Under the pieces are notes generated by a model that did no database searches, was not told the origin of the DNA, and worked only from the letters and a program-made list of their open reading frames with translations. The position numbers were made by a program, and so were the translations under genes. From Xiphophorus maculatus (taxonomy: Eukaryota > Chordata > Actinopteri > Cyprinodontiformes > Poeciliidae), in assembly GCF_002775205.1 (NCBI RefSeq), contig NC_036450.1, forward strand, positions 17,999,479 through 18,063,478: a stretch of 64,000 nt of DNA, in the 5' to 3' direction. Below, piece by piece: positions 45,601-57,799 of the stretch (its first letter is position 1; every line of letters starts with the position of its first letter).

Positions 45601-48600
45601 TGTGATCGGATTCAATTTGCTGTTTTTGTTACAAATCTGTGGTGAATTGCCGCTATATAAATAAACTGATATGAATTTTAAAAACCTATTAAGTCCACCA
45701 AAACATCTGGCATTGAGTAGGAAACATGAAGAACAATAAACACACAGTCCCTTGCAAAAAGATAATGTACACCCTTTGACATTTTCTACATTACCACCAG
45801 AAACTTCAAAAGGTATTTCATATTGTTTATAACCCAATTCTGCTGTACAACTATATCTTTAACCTTTCTGCCATGTTTATTGGTCTTTTCCCTAATGTTC
45901 TCTAACAAACCTCTGAGGCCAGAACAGAACAGCTGGATTTAATTACACAAAGGATGAAAGACTTCTGAATTTATTTTTGAATAATCAGGGCTAAGGAGAC
46001 TGGAAGCAAGTAAAGACCACACTTTAAAATTTTATTTGTTAAAAAAAAACCCAAAAAGAAAAAAACAGTAAAAAGCATATCGCATTGTCCTTCCACTTCA
46101 AAGCAGTGTAACATCCCACTATAATGCACTCACATGTGTGGCTGTAAAATTACAGTATTTAGGAAACGCTATATAAAATGGCTATAAAAACTTTTTCCAG
46201 ACTGAGTGTAAGGAAAACTTGGAATTGTACCTCTTGTCAAAATTCAGCAAGGATCTGTTGCTCACAGCTCCTCTTTGGGGCTTTAAATTTGACGGCACAT
46301 CAAGACCGCTCTTTGGGGTCTTGGCCTGACACTGAAGAAGACGCATTAGGTTGAAAACTTTTATTCATATCTCACCACATACAGTAGTGTTTGAACAATT
46401 ACCTTTTTATGACGTGAGGGTTGTGGGTGTTTTCCTTTAATTGTCTTGTGCTTGTTGGAGTCCTTACCATTGGGATTCTCCTTACTGGTCTTCAGTACCA
46501 TTGCCGAACGGGGATTCTGTACCTTTGGAGCTTTAGTGGTGTCTTTGGATGTTGCCAGGTCCTGAGATGTTTTCTTAGCATTCTTTTGGTCCTTGTCTGG
46601 TTTGTTGGAACTCCTGAGTGAAATATAAATCACAAGAGTTAGAGCAGCAATGACTTCATATGTTATATTCTCATATTTTTTTGTTTTACTGGACGTACTC
46701 TACTTTCACAGAAGCACGACTTAATGAGGTATTCCAGTTTTCCAACTTAAGTTTCTTCTTGGGTGGACTTTTAGTCTCGACCTGAAAAAAAAAAAAACAC
46801 AGTAAAATAACATTTTCCGATAAGAATGAGTACAATCTCTTCCGTGCCGCACAAATTCCTCACATTTTGAGACTTTCTATTGCTTTTTCCAGGTCTGTGT
46901 GCTTTAGAGGACTCTCTGCTCGCTACGTCCTTCTCTATGGCCAGTGCTGGTCTCTTTGCATTGCTGGAAATCCCTTTATCATTACTGGATTTCAGGGGGA
47001 CTCTTGAGAGCAGACCGATATCAATCCTCACCAGCAGGGATTTAGGAGGCTGGTATTGGTCCCACCAACCCTTTGCTGCCTGAGAGGCCTTATGTGAATG
47101 CTTGTGGGTTGATTTGTGAGGCACCTTGGTCTCTGTATTGTTTTTGGGACAGCTGACTCTGACTGGAGCAGCAGGTTGGGCGGGGCTCTGAGCCGAGCAG
47201 CAGCAGGATTTAGGATGATGAACACCACAGGTTGGACAGCGACCATGCAGCGCAGGCGCGACTTCCGATCCAGCCTTCTTATGTTTGGCGTATTTAGTTC
47301 TTTTAGCATCTCTTTTAGTTTCCTTTCTGTGTTCCACTGTTTTTGATTTTACTTTGGGATTGTCTGTGAAATGTTGCTCCGTCTTTGGGGTTGCGAGTTC
47401 CTCAGACTTAACGCTGAGTGCTGTTTCAGTGCGATTTGGGCCCCCTGGCGCTGAAGGCTTTGAAAGTCTCCTTGTATTGTTGCTGCGGCTCCCTCCATCA
47501 GAAAGGCTTTTTTTGCCATTGTTCTGACTGAAAGAGGCATCTTGGAAGCTTTGACTGCTCTGCTGAGTAGCAGCCATGTTGTCTGTGAGCGCTTTTTGCT
47601 GAGAAAAAGACTTTGATTCCTCACTGGCGTCTGCACTGGTCTGCTTGGGGGTCTGACGATCAGTGCTGAAGGTCTGCTGATGGGAGCTAACCCGCTCTCC
47701 CAGCTGCCAGTCCCGATCGCTTGCTGCTGGAGCATCAGGCTATAAAAAGAACATAAAAAGTATTAAAAATAATAATAAGAAAACATATGTATGTGAGTAA
47801 TTTATTGGGTGATAATTAAACATAGTAAAATGAGTTTAGACCTTTATTTCAACTAGTTTGCTCTCTGGAGGTTTTGGAGGCTCTTTAATGGAAATGTCGC
47901 TCTCTGACTCTGAGCTGCTGTCACTGGAGCTCCTCATCTCTGCATCACTGGAATGTGCGGCTTCAAAGGAACTGAAAAACACAAATACACACAGATTGGT
48001 ATTAAAAGGTAGCCATTAGTTATCATCAATGCATGCAACTGAACCCAGATGTTTTTATTCAATCAATAAAACATTTGCCCTTCACTATTGGTTAGTAAAT
48101 CAGACTAAATTAGTCAGAATTTAGGTCAACAAAGACAACCAAAATCTGTTAAATGCCAGAATACTTATTACTTTTTCAATCAGAAGTTTGCACACATTAA
48201 CATTACTAAACCTTCAACTAACTTGGGGAAAGCCTGTAGATGTTACTAATGCAGGGGTGTGCAAAGTGTGTTTCGGGGCCGATTTCTGGCCCTTGAAAGA
48301 ATTTTGTTTGGCCTGTGACCACAAGTCAAGAATGGGAAAAAGGAGGTATTGATGCACTAAATGTATAGCATGGGTCACTTTCTTTAAAGTTCTGTGGGGC
48401 AAAGTTAGCATAAGATGTGTATTAAATAATAAACCAAGTTCTCAGGTTGTTGGGAAAAAGCTAATAGCACTGTTATTGATATCCAAAAATGCTAAATTGC
48501 CAAAATCTGAGGGAGTGAATTTCCTTCCACGATTTAAGAATGTTTTGAGGTAAATTCTCATATACATATAAAGAAATATGCATCTTTGATAAAAACAAAA

Positions 48601-51600
48601 ATATGGTTGTGCTAATTATATGTTATATTTCTGAAATGAGGAAGCTGTCATTCTGAAAGGTTTAAGTACTCACTTTGAGGAGTTCAGCTGGTTGTAATGA
48701 AATGAATCTTTACTGGAGAATTCAAGGCTTTCTGAAAAGAAAGAGGGACAGTTATTTTGATTTTGATCAACTAAAATAGTAACTGATCAATAAGAATGTG
48801 TGAGAGATTGGTAATATCAGAAAGCAATTCTTCTTAGTGGCGGTATACATAGATGTATAAATTATTAAACTGAAGTTTTACTAAAAGCTCTTTTCTTTTT
48901 AGTCAACATGTTGGTCTGAAATTATATTCCAATGTATTTTAATCTGTGTGTCTTTTAATTTTCCTGTTAGCTTAAACTTCTACTTTTCACCATAATCATA
49001 AAAAGGCCTGCCATCCAAAACAACAACACCAGAAATAATGGATTCATTTAGCTGTACTGATTGCTAAAGACGAGCTAAATGTTACTCACTTTGCTCTGGA
49101 CATGATGAGACTTGTTCTGCTTCCTGCTAGGATGGAAAAATAAATATGAATTGTATTACTCATCATCAAATTTGTTTAGGGATAAACCGTGTAGTGAGAA
49201 CATAATAAGAGGAAAAAGTTTGGATTGCTAGAAAACATACGAGCAAGAAGGTTAGGATGGTAAAATGTAAAAAAAATTGAATGATTAAGCTTTGATTTTT
49301 GACCTTGGCTGGGATTTGAGACTTGGGTGGTTCATAGGTTGGCGTGTGTATCGCCGTCAGCGGAGGGGGCCATGGCTGAGTCATTTCCTGTCAAACACAA
49401 ACAAGAGGTTGACATGCATTTAAAAAAAAAAAAACATGGTTGATTCACAACCATCTGTTTTGAACAAGTTCATCTGTTCTGTCCAGTAAACTAGAACGGG
49501 AGAAAATGTTACTTAAATCTGGAAATCAGTAAATCTGGAATACAAAAGATCTCAAAATCTTATCGGTTTTTATTTTGAGTTCACATTTAAAGATCCTCGA
49601 ATACTGTTTATTATCAAACATTAAAAGCCTGAGGAAATACAAAAGGCTGTTTTTAAAACATGATTTTGTAAGTTTGTAAGATGGGGCAAATCTTTCTCCA
49701 GCCGCACCTCGTACATTGCAATTCAATCTAGTGGCTACTACAAATAAAGACCCGTATTTGATGGTATGAAGAACCCACACACAACCTGAAAGTTGACCCA
49801 GACTATTGTCTCTCTTCTTGACACCATTAAAAATAAACAATTAAAGTTTCTGCAAATACCAATTCCTAATCTGGCACAAAGCCCAAAAGGGTGAAAAAAG
49901 TAGTAGAAGTAGAAAACAAAGAAAACAACTTCTGCATTTCAACTTCAATTTTTTCCAAGTACATTCAGAAAAACCAAGAAAAATTTAGAGCATATTTATT
50001 ATTTATTTACTATTTGCTTAAACATGGACATAAGTGGCTGCACTAACCCTTAAGATATCTTCCACACACAGAACTTCATCAGATGGAGCCTTTACAGGAA
50101 AAAAAGAAAATTGAAGATTTTTTTTCACTTGTCTGATTAAAAAGAAAAAAAAAAGCAAACAATAAAACTAATAAGTGAAAATGACACCATTTCTAAATTC
50201 ACAATTAGGACAATAAATAAGTGATTAATCAACATATCCATTAGCATATTGCTGATAATAATGATGTAATAATTAAGTTTATCGCTTTAGTTATTTGAAC
50301 ATTTTCTTCCATAGTAGGTTCCATTAAACTCAATAAACATAAAAAATTGAAAGATTTGGTTGAAATACTATTTCTATGTTCAATTTAGAGGCACAGTTAC
50401 TCTACTTAATGTATATTGGATTCTTGAGCGGCCTCTTGACAATAGCTTTAATTTTGTATGGCAGCATTTGTTTTATATAAGGTTCTGACAATATGCAGGG
50501 ATGCATCCTACAACTTTTTTTTAATCACCACTTCTGTACTAATAAATATCATAAAATATTGACCAAGGGAGACAGAGAGGAATGGTCAAGCATTCCTCTT
50601 TCAATGTTCCAACCTGGTGAAATGCTAAAGGAGAAGAAGTGGAAAGAAAAACATATCCACTCATTAGCTTCTGATAGTTCCTGTCTAACTTCATTTGAAT
50701 ATCAAATTTCAAATTGAAAATACTAGCGCAAGTGTCCTTTACTGTTGCTGTTTTTTGTAAATATATTTTTTAACCACTATTGCAATTAATTTACTTACAT
50801 TTATATTTAATTGCACATGCAAAATCTTACCTCAAAGAATTGAGGCACTTTCATTGTTTTGGCAATGTCCGTTTTGTTGATCAGCTCTGGTAATGGCGCA
50901 TAATGCTCTGGCGATGGCTTCAGCTCAGGTGACTTCTGGACCACCTGGTCCTGACCATCCATGGGTCGAACGTAGGCCGTTGGCTTCTGGGTCATGACTA
51001 GCCCAGCCTGCTTGGACGACAGCAGAGAAGGAAAGGTCTGGGAGGGCAGTGTGTTGGTCTTGGCTTGGGGTGGATTTATAGGTGAAAGCCTGCTGTTCAA
51101 TGTAAAAACAGTCACACTGCCAGTCAACCCTGAGGAAAGATCTGGAGACCCTTGAAGCTGATCCCTTTTGAACGTGTCCCTCGTGTCCGTGTTAGTATTG
51201 TGGTCACAGGAATGTAGAACCGGAAGAGGCTTAGTATCTGGAGAGGGGGCAGACACTTCCTGGGGAAGGCTGACTACCCCTCTGAGATCTGGGAAGACTT
51301 CACTCTCCTTTATATGATGTCCTAAGCGACTCAACTGACTGTGGGTCGAAGGCGCAGCTGAAAATCTAGATGAATGTCCACGGTGGTTTGGAGATGAGGA
51401 GTAAACACTATTAGATGTCCCTTTCTGGCTTTGTTGGGTAGTAGACAAGTGAAGGTCCTGGTTGTGGGAAAGAGTTTTGTTTGATTGTTCTGCAACTGGC
51501 TGGTTCTGATCTGATTGTGATAAGGAAACATAGGAAGGAATGGGTAAAGCCTCCAGTGAAGAAGGCACAGGATTATTCACATCTTCATAACTGCCCAGCA

Positions 51601-54600
51601 TCCTTTGGATTCGATCAGAGAGCTCATCTGCTTTGTTCGTCTGAAAAACAGAGAGAATATTTCTACTTTTATGAACAAAACAAAAACACCACACTGCAGT
51701 TCTGTGAAAAAATTAAAACTCCACAATAGGGCTGAAATGATTCATTCGTTTAGTCGTGTTGAATCAATTACTGAAATAATAGTCAACTAATTTAGTAACA
51801 TAAAGTGTATTTTCTTCTATTTATTACTTGAATTTCTCAGTATTGCTAAAATGCAAAACTTTGTCTTACCATTCACTATTTAAATCTTTATTGGGTGAAT
51901 AAAATGATAGCCTCTATCAGCTGCATTCAAAACTAAAAGATCAATAAGTGCAGCAGAGTCTTGCTCAATTATGATTGTGCCCTCACAGAATGAATCCTTT
52001 AGAGAACCAGCTAGTGTTTCACTGACCTTAAGGCCCCTTGGTTTGCTCCACAGAGACTGGGCTATTTTAGCTGCAGAGGTTATTAAGGCCATCAGCAGGC
52101 TCAGAGGAGGACGGCAAACTCTACCCAAGTTTTCATCCTGAACTTTTGCAACCTTTTTGAGCAAAGCTAAGATGAGTAAATAGCTATTCATAGAAACCAT
52201 GAGTCAAGAGCCCTACAAGGGGCTGCACTTCTGTTTACATGTACACGTATCCGGACCGCCTGGACAGACCTACCAGATGATCAAATGACAGACACTGTTG
52301 TCCTTTAAGCATTTTGTTCCTTCTAAAGGCAGCTCTTACCTTGTACGGTTCTGCAAAGAGTGGCACATTTTCAGCATTAACTTCTTTGGTTTGGCTGGTT
52401 TCTTGGATTCTTTGTTCCCATGCTCGGCGGCGAAGAAGGTTCCTCTCTTCAGTATGTGCGCTGGAAAATTACAAAGAAATACAACTAAGCTAAATTAACA
52501 GCCCGTTCTCATGACCATTGCCTTGGGACAAACAATATGGAAATCTGACCATGTTATAGTGATAATGTCCACTATTCTTGACTATACAAAACAAAGTTAT
52601 TTTGTTTGCTTTTTTTATTTTATAAAACAAAACAAATAGTTACAATTAAATTTAATTGCAAAGCAATAATACGGCATCATAAAATTTCTGCAAAAACAGA
52701 AAATAAATACTGCAAGCACATGATTGACTTCTTAAACCCAAGGGGAAAGCAGCAGCGTCAGATGAGATTAAATCTGCAGACAAGTGTGAACTGACTCACA
52801 GGTGCAAGGGGGATTCACTACATAATGCTCACATCACGTCTGCCAAGTCTCCAAAGTAGATTTATTTCAACTTTTAGGAGCCCAATAACTGTAATAAATG
52901 ATGAAAAAAAATAAAAAATCCAGAAACTTCTATGGGTGAGTTTCAAAAATATGAACACGAACACTGCATCTTCAGTTTTCACATTTTTCTTCCCAAAACA
53001 CTGTGCTAATCATTCTTACTGACAACAATCCCAGCAGGATGCTGCCATGGCAATGAGAGGAGCAGCAAAGATTTGGGACCAAGCCAAACAGATGAGCACC
53101 TCCTCATTAATGCAGCAGACAGACTTGCAAAACTCCAAGGAAAGCACAAACTGGCACGGCCCAGTAACAGGCTGAACACCCATGGGTGAACAACACATCA
53201 AGTGTTTCTTAGAATCACACAATATTACTTACAATATATACATAAAAGACAAGTTATGTCAGTGCCAAATCAGTTCATTTGATCGGTTAGGCTATTTTCC
53301 ATCAAAGTGCGATTGTTGAGTGTATGTTGCATTTAAATTTTCACAGAAGTTTATCATTTCAGATTTAGATTCAAAGGTTGATTGCATTGACTTCCAACAG
53401 CTCAATCTACTTTTCAATTGACTAAATACAAGGATCAATATAAAAGATTATGTGACTGATTAAACTGTCTGTTATTAAAAGTGTTGACACAGCATAAAGG
53501 TTCACTTTAAAGCAGGAAACAGTTCCATCTCCAGAGAAACATTAGAACATATCAATCTATTTGTGTTGTCTTTCATATGGTTGTATCACTTCAGTGAAGG
53601 AACTCCACAGCTTTCTTTAGGTCCAGGAAAAGTATTTTAATCTGGCCGTGATGCGGACTTTGACCGGGAGAATTGCAACACATGCATTCTTTTCTTGTTC
53701 AACTAGTCTGTTGCAGTCTTGGTAATGCACTTAAGATGGCTTTATTGTTGCAGGACAGAAATTAGACAAGCTTCTGCTACTGAATGGTTGACCAAAGTTT
53801 TTATTCCAGGATAGATTTGTAGCAATTGTCAAGTCTGCAAGGTGTCAGATTCTTTGGCCAATCCATGATTTCTCCACCATATCTGCTTGATAAATAGTGT
53901 GAGTTTTGCAAAATGTCGTGCTTTTTCACCAAACACCTGCACTTTGATATACTCTAGTCAGAGAATGCTAAACAGTGCTGCTAAGTTCTATGCAGTGAGA
54001 AAAAAAGTCATCTTGGCAAATCTTCCTAACAATTTTACAACATTTTCTAAGATTTTAAGTAAATATAGACATAGTGCTGCTCACATTGGATTTTACATAT
54101 TGTAAGATACTTTACTGATTATAAAGGTGGAGATTAATAATTGCTCTGTGTACCCCCCACCCATCTTAAAATTGGCTTTAATCTAGGTAGAAAAGTTCTG
54201 ATGGTGTCAGAAAGGGCAAAATAAAAACTTGTGCGCATAATAACCAGGGAGAAAACCCTAACAATACAGAAGCTCTAGTGTTTCAAGTTTAATAAAGATA
54301 CAAATTCTTACAAGTTAATCCTGGAAGTTACAAGAAGACGGGGGAAAAAAAAACCCTCTCAAAACTGTAAATACAAAGCAGGAAAGAAAAGCACACACAC
54401 ACAGAACACTGGCAACAGAAGAATTTGAGGCAACATAAAAAGAAATCCATAAACATTGAGAACTCATCTCGGTCCCATAAAAGGACAAATAGGAACCATA
54501 ATCACCCTTGTAAAACACGGCTTTAATCTTTAAATTTTAAGCAGCTTTTTACAACTGCTGGCAGACCAATAACTGCTGGTACAATTTGTCAGAAAAAACC

Positions 54601-57600
54601 CCAAAAAGCTTGTATAATAGCCCTACATGAAACCTCAAATTACATCAAAGCCCACTAGAACAATTAAGTAAAGTTAGGCAAAGCAAAGGATAAGAAGTTG
54701 AATGATGTTGACAAGGGCTGATTTAATGTCATGGACTGGTGACCTCTAAAGGTTGTACCCCAAGTCTCAACCAGTGATCGATGAACCTACAACCTACCAA
54801 GGTTAAGCGGGTATAGATAACAGATGGACTGAATGGCAAATACATTATATCTACAGGGCTAGGTTCTAGCTATTTAGGTCTAGAAGCTCTTGAGGTTCAT
54901 TTCCTGTCTCATTTGGGTAAAACTTGAGTTTCAGTCAAGAAAGAAAAACAAGGACAGTGGACCAGAAACAGGGTCACTGGAGAGTCAAGGTTTCTCTCGA
55001 AAGCAAAGGTTGCCCTGAGGGGTTTAGGAAATATTCCACTGGGAAACAGCTATTGTTCTTCAAAGTGTGCAACCATTCCAACATCAATATTCCCAGATGT
55101 CAGGTGGCAGGATAATGTGGCCCTTATTTGACTTTGTGTGATGTTCAGGAGAAAACTGCTGCTACCAACAGTCTGGTGCCAAATTCTGCAGCAGACTTCC
55201 GGAGGTCTACAAAACCCCATGTCCGAATGAACAATAGAACAGTGAAACTACTTGACACTAGTCTGCTTGTCTTAATGTTATGGCTCATTGACTAATACTT
55301 TGCGAAAGCAACCCAGACTGTACCTAATGAACCTACAACAGTGACCACCTTGTCTAAACTAGTGAAGAGTCTAGAAAGACAATGACTCATCAACACAAAA
55401 CCATTCTCTCCTCCTTTAGACCATCTTATGTGGGCAAGCAAACTGATTTTTATCCAGCTTTGTAACGTCTTATGCAGATCTGAATTTGCATTGGAAATTT
55501 AAGAAGTACAGGAGCAAATCCAGAAATCTCTCTACAAGCTCATTCAGGGAAATCCCAATGTGTTCCCAGGCAGTGAAAGATTTCCCTTCAATGTTCTGGA
55601 TCTACCAAGAGGGGTCTCCCCAAAGAGGGTCTTGCCTGGAAATCTTCTAAAAAATAAGCTGAGGAAGCATGTTGTTCAGATATTTGCATCACACTCCTAT
55701 TGATGTTGCAATAAGATCAGATTTTGTTTGTTGCTTTGGAAACAACACAGTCAATGTTGATTATATACACAGCTGAAACAATTTGCCAGGAATAGCTTTC
55801 TTTGGTCTTTGCCAAAAAAACAAACAAACAAAAAAAACACTAATATGCCTACAGGGATATATTAATTTCTTTTACAGCATTCCACGACCAGCTGCAATGA
55901 CTCCAGTACTGAGTCATCACTGTGTTTTACAACAGGAATGACTCAAAACATACTTTTTGACTAATCTGTTTGCTTGTAGTATTCAACACAGGGACAAACT
56001 GAAGGTATAATTGAGATGATAGTCTCAACAAGGCAACTAATTAACGAAAAACAAAGAGAGCATTTTGATGTATTCAATTGTTTTTGTGTAAATATTAGTA
56101 TAAACTTTGCTTTTACTCAACAACTGAATAGCAAACATTTACCATAAAAGAAATTGTGTGTTTGCATGTTCAGTAACAGTTTCTCTAGTTTTGAATCTAA
56201 CTTAAAAATGAATAAATCTAAAATTATTGAATCAGAACATGCCGCTAACCTTGACCTAATTTTCAAAAAACTCCAAGACATAAAATGAACATATTTTTTT
56301 TAGATTGAAAAAGTAGAAGTTTTAACATGTAAAAAAACCCATCTGCATTACTAAGGATTATACTTCTTTAGTAAAGCCAATCTTTAGATTAGGTTATCTG
56401 GGAAAATCTTTGTACATCCCCAACACTTCCACCAGTGCTGAAATTGCATCCTACACACGTTTTAAAAACATCAGTTTTGTGATAATGACTGCTAATATCA
56501 CTACAGCAGGGAGGGACATAAATAAATTAATTTATGGAAGGAATGACATATGAAGGAAAGAATATGAAAAAAGTTAGAATAGAAGAAAGACTGACAACAG
56601 AGGAAGTAAAGAAGGACACAAAGAAGGAAAGGAAGCAAGGACTTAAAGGAAAAACGGTAAAAAGGAAAGGTTCAAGAAAGTAAGGAATAGCATAAGGCAA
56701 GAGCGACATGAAGGAATAAAAAGGTGAGGAGGACACAAGGAAGGATGCAACCAAGAATGAATGAATCAATGAAATTAGGACAGGAAGTAATGTCTGGAAT
56801 ACTTTGTAATGCTCTATTTCACTGTTACTCAGACTTTGAAAAGACTGGATTCCAATTCCCTGCTTTTCTAGACTGTGTAGGAACCCTATACCTGACTGTA
56901 CTGTCTTACATTTTTGACTGAACTGGACAGTAAATAATTGGCTGCTTTACATTTCTGGTGACACGTTTTCTTGCCAAGTGTAATAACATGACATTTGTTA
57001 TAAATTAGAGATGTGTAAACAAACCAAACTGGTAGAAATAAAAAGAAAATTCCTCAAATTTGTCTCACTCTTAGTTGTATTTCGTTGGGCTTTGTTTAGA
57101 AAATGTCTGCGTTTTTGAAAAAGTAGGAAACTACTTATCGCTACGGCTCTATATGATGAGTAACTTGTTGTCAAACGCCATTCTTTGCAGCTGATGTTAG
57201 GAAGCAAAACACTGCTAGATGGCAGTATGGGGACATAGTTAAAGGGACAGTTAAATAATCCAACTAACGCCAAGTTTATCAAACACGACGCTAAAAAAAA
57301 GAGCATGCACCCAGATAATGACATTGACCTTGTGATCTGAGGTTGATGTCCATTTAAATAACATGCATTAACCCCGCAGCTCTGTCTCAAAGCTGGTAAA
57401 AGTCACACCAGTCTGCCGTTTCCAGCTGATTCCACCTCTCTCTGCTTGCCTGTCGAAACTAAAACCTCGCACGTCTTCAAGTTAGTTTGACAACACAATG
57501 TTCAATTACCAAACCCACTTCCTTTTCTCCCTGTTGTACTGGCATAAAGTTTCACTAGAAAGCTGTGACCTAATTCCAGGAGACCCGACGCGCCGCCACC

Positions 57601-57698
57601 AGCAGAGTAACATCAACCGGGCTTACCCATCCGCTAAGCGGGGATAGCTGCTAGCGGTTAGCCGCGGAAGGTTCTGCCTACCTCGGCTGGGATGCCAT
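42654..57698 (-). CDS. aff1: AF4/FMR2 family member 1 (super elongation complex scaffold)
   Basis: Nuclear scaffold that recruits P-TEFb and ELL to stimulate RNA polymerase II elongation. Exons in transcript order: 57698-57682, 52460-52340, 51640-50831, 50089-50048, 49387-49304, 49126-49090, 48731-48674, 47971-47842, 47739-46864, 46781-46690, 46613-46403, 46325-46231, 45416-45353, 45261-45125, 44924-44853, 44694-44601, 44516-44476, 44384-44164, 42775-42654. The total is 3324 nt, or 1107 aa, all phases consistent. Family marks: the N-terminal ERNLLRRRAWEQR and PLFAEPYK, QKPTAYVRPMDGQDQ, the MTQPWPPPLTAIHTP block, the SSSDSSSESESD serine stretch, DWQLGERVS, KKKLKLENW, and the C-terminal homology region (HYIKEAKKLKHKAD, FTYLEAAMFF, YTMLAETVELLK, ending VRYIRQGVNWLR). 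Choice of aff1 over aff2-4 rests mainly on the klhl8/ptpn13 neighbourhood. The acceptor at 45261 has an alternative 3 bp away. Confidence 0.92.
43291..43324. repeat. Perfect 15-bp AT-rich hairpin
   Basis: ATTTGTATATTTATT (43291-43305) pairs with AATAAATATACAAAT (43310-43324) over a 4-nt loop, in the last aff1 intron. Confidence 0.8.
43458..43933. mobile_element. hAT-type nonautonomous element with 8-bp target-site duplication
   Basis: A 476-bp element starts CAGTGGTTCTCAAA and ends TTTGAGAACCACTG, exact inverted repeats of 14 bp. It is flanked by identical 8-bp copies ATCTAGAC at 43450-43457 and 43934-43941. The TIR form and 8-bp duplication are those of the hAT superfamily. No transposase is encoded. 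Inside, GGGGGTAC units repeat near both ends. It sits in the last aff1 intron and looks relatively young. Confidence 0.95.
45746..46110. mobile_element. Tc1-like element remnant in an aff1 intron
   Basis: CCCTTGCAAAAAGATAATG at the left end, CTAATGTTCTCTAACAAACC and CAGAACAGCTGGATTTAATT inside, and GTCCTTCCACTTCAAAGCAG at the right, in the order of the same teleost Tc1-like family as 27241-27595. The transposase-coding centre is missing. Confidence 0.7.
48252..48430. repeat. Possible truncated hAT-like repeat
   Basis: Starts CAGGGGTGTGCAAAGTGTG and continues through a GGCCGATTTCTGGCCC segment, as in a widespread hAT-derived fish repeat. I could not find the other end, so it is probably truncated. 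In an aff1 intron. Confidence 0.5.
53640..53960. mobile_element. Decayed Tc1/mariner-like stretch
   Basis: GGACTTTGACCGGGAGAATT, CAACACATGCATTC, CTTGTTCAACTAGTCTGTTG and GTGTGAGTTTTGCAAAATG follow in the order remembered for a fish Tc1-like transposon. Heavily mutated with no open frame. Confidence 0.5.
54731..54840. repeat. Dispersed teleost repeat (other end of the 21785 family)
   Basis: GACTGGTGACCTCTAAAGGTTGTACCCC and GGTTAAGCGGGTATAGATAA with a GATGGA end are landmarks of the abundant fish repeat whose other part is at 21785-22010. Confidence 0.7.
55540..55690. repeat. Degenerate non-LTR retrotransposon-like 3' piece
   Basis: GTTCTGGATCTACCAAGAGG, GGTCTCCCCAAAGAGGGTC and GCCTGGAAATCTTCTAAAAA resemble a known fish LINE-derived 3' region (typically GTTCTGGGTCTACC-GGGGTCTCC-CTGGAAAACCTC). 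Assignment is from memory. Confidence 0.5.
56525..56765. repeat. Purine-rich (GGAA/GAAGGA-like) tract
   Basis: About 240 bp almost without C or T on this strand, in irregular GGAA, GAAGGA and AAGGAC units. It is the reverse-strand counterpart of the tracts at 1598 and 14368. Confidence 0.65.
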
Positions 57699-57790
57699 GG
57701 TGCAGTGCGCCTCTCGCAGCGAGCAAAGTTCGCTGTCATGCGTTATTCGCGAAGGTCCTCACAGAGGTGGTGTTCACGCTTGGTCACATT
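57570..57790 (-). promoter_or_regulatory. aff1 first exon and GC-richer promoter region
   Basis: Locally GC- and CpG-richer than the surroundings (ACCCGACGCGCCGCCACC, TTCGCGAAGG). It covers the first coding exon, whose ATG is in good context (CACCATGG on the minus strand). A GCTAGC-containing cluster (57632-57667) sits just inside intron 1. No TATA box seen. Confidence 0.55.
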
Positions 57791-57799
57791 GTTTACCGG

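Larger units (their letters stand above)
52461..57681 (-). other. aff1 intron 1 (about 5.2 kb)
   Basis: The largest intron of the gene. No coding exon was recognised. It holds a decayed Tc1-like stretch (53640-53960), a dispersed repeat piece (54731-54840), a LINE-like stretch (55540-55690) and a purine-rich tract (56525-56765). Confidence 0.6.

Noticed and set aside
53016-53222. Additional aff1 exon or separate Cys-rich gene in intron 1
   Set aside because: No fitting splice sites in phase with the 57682 and 52460 exon junctions, and no family similarity.
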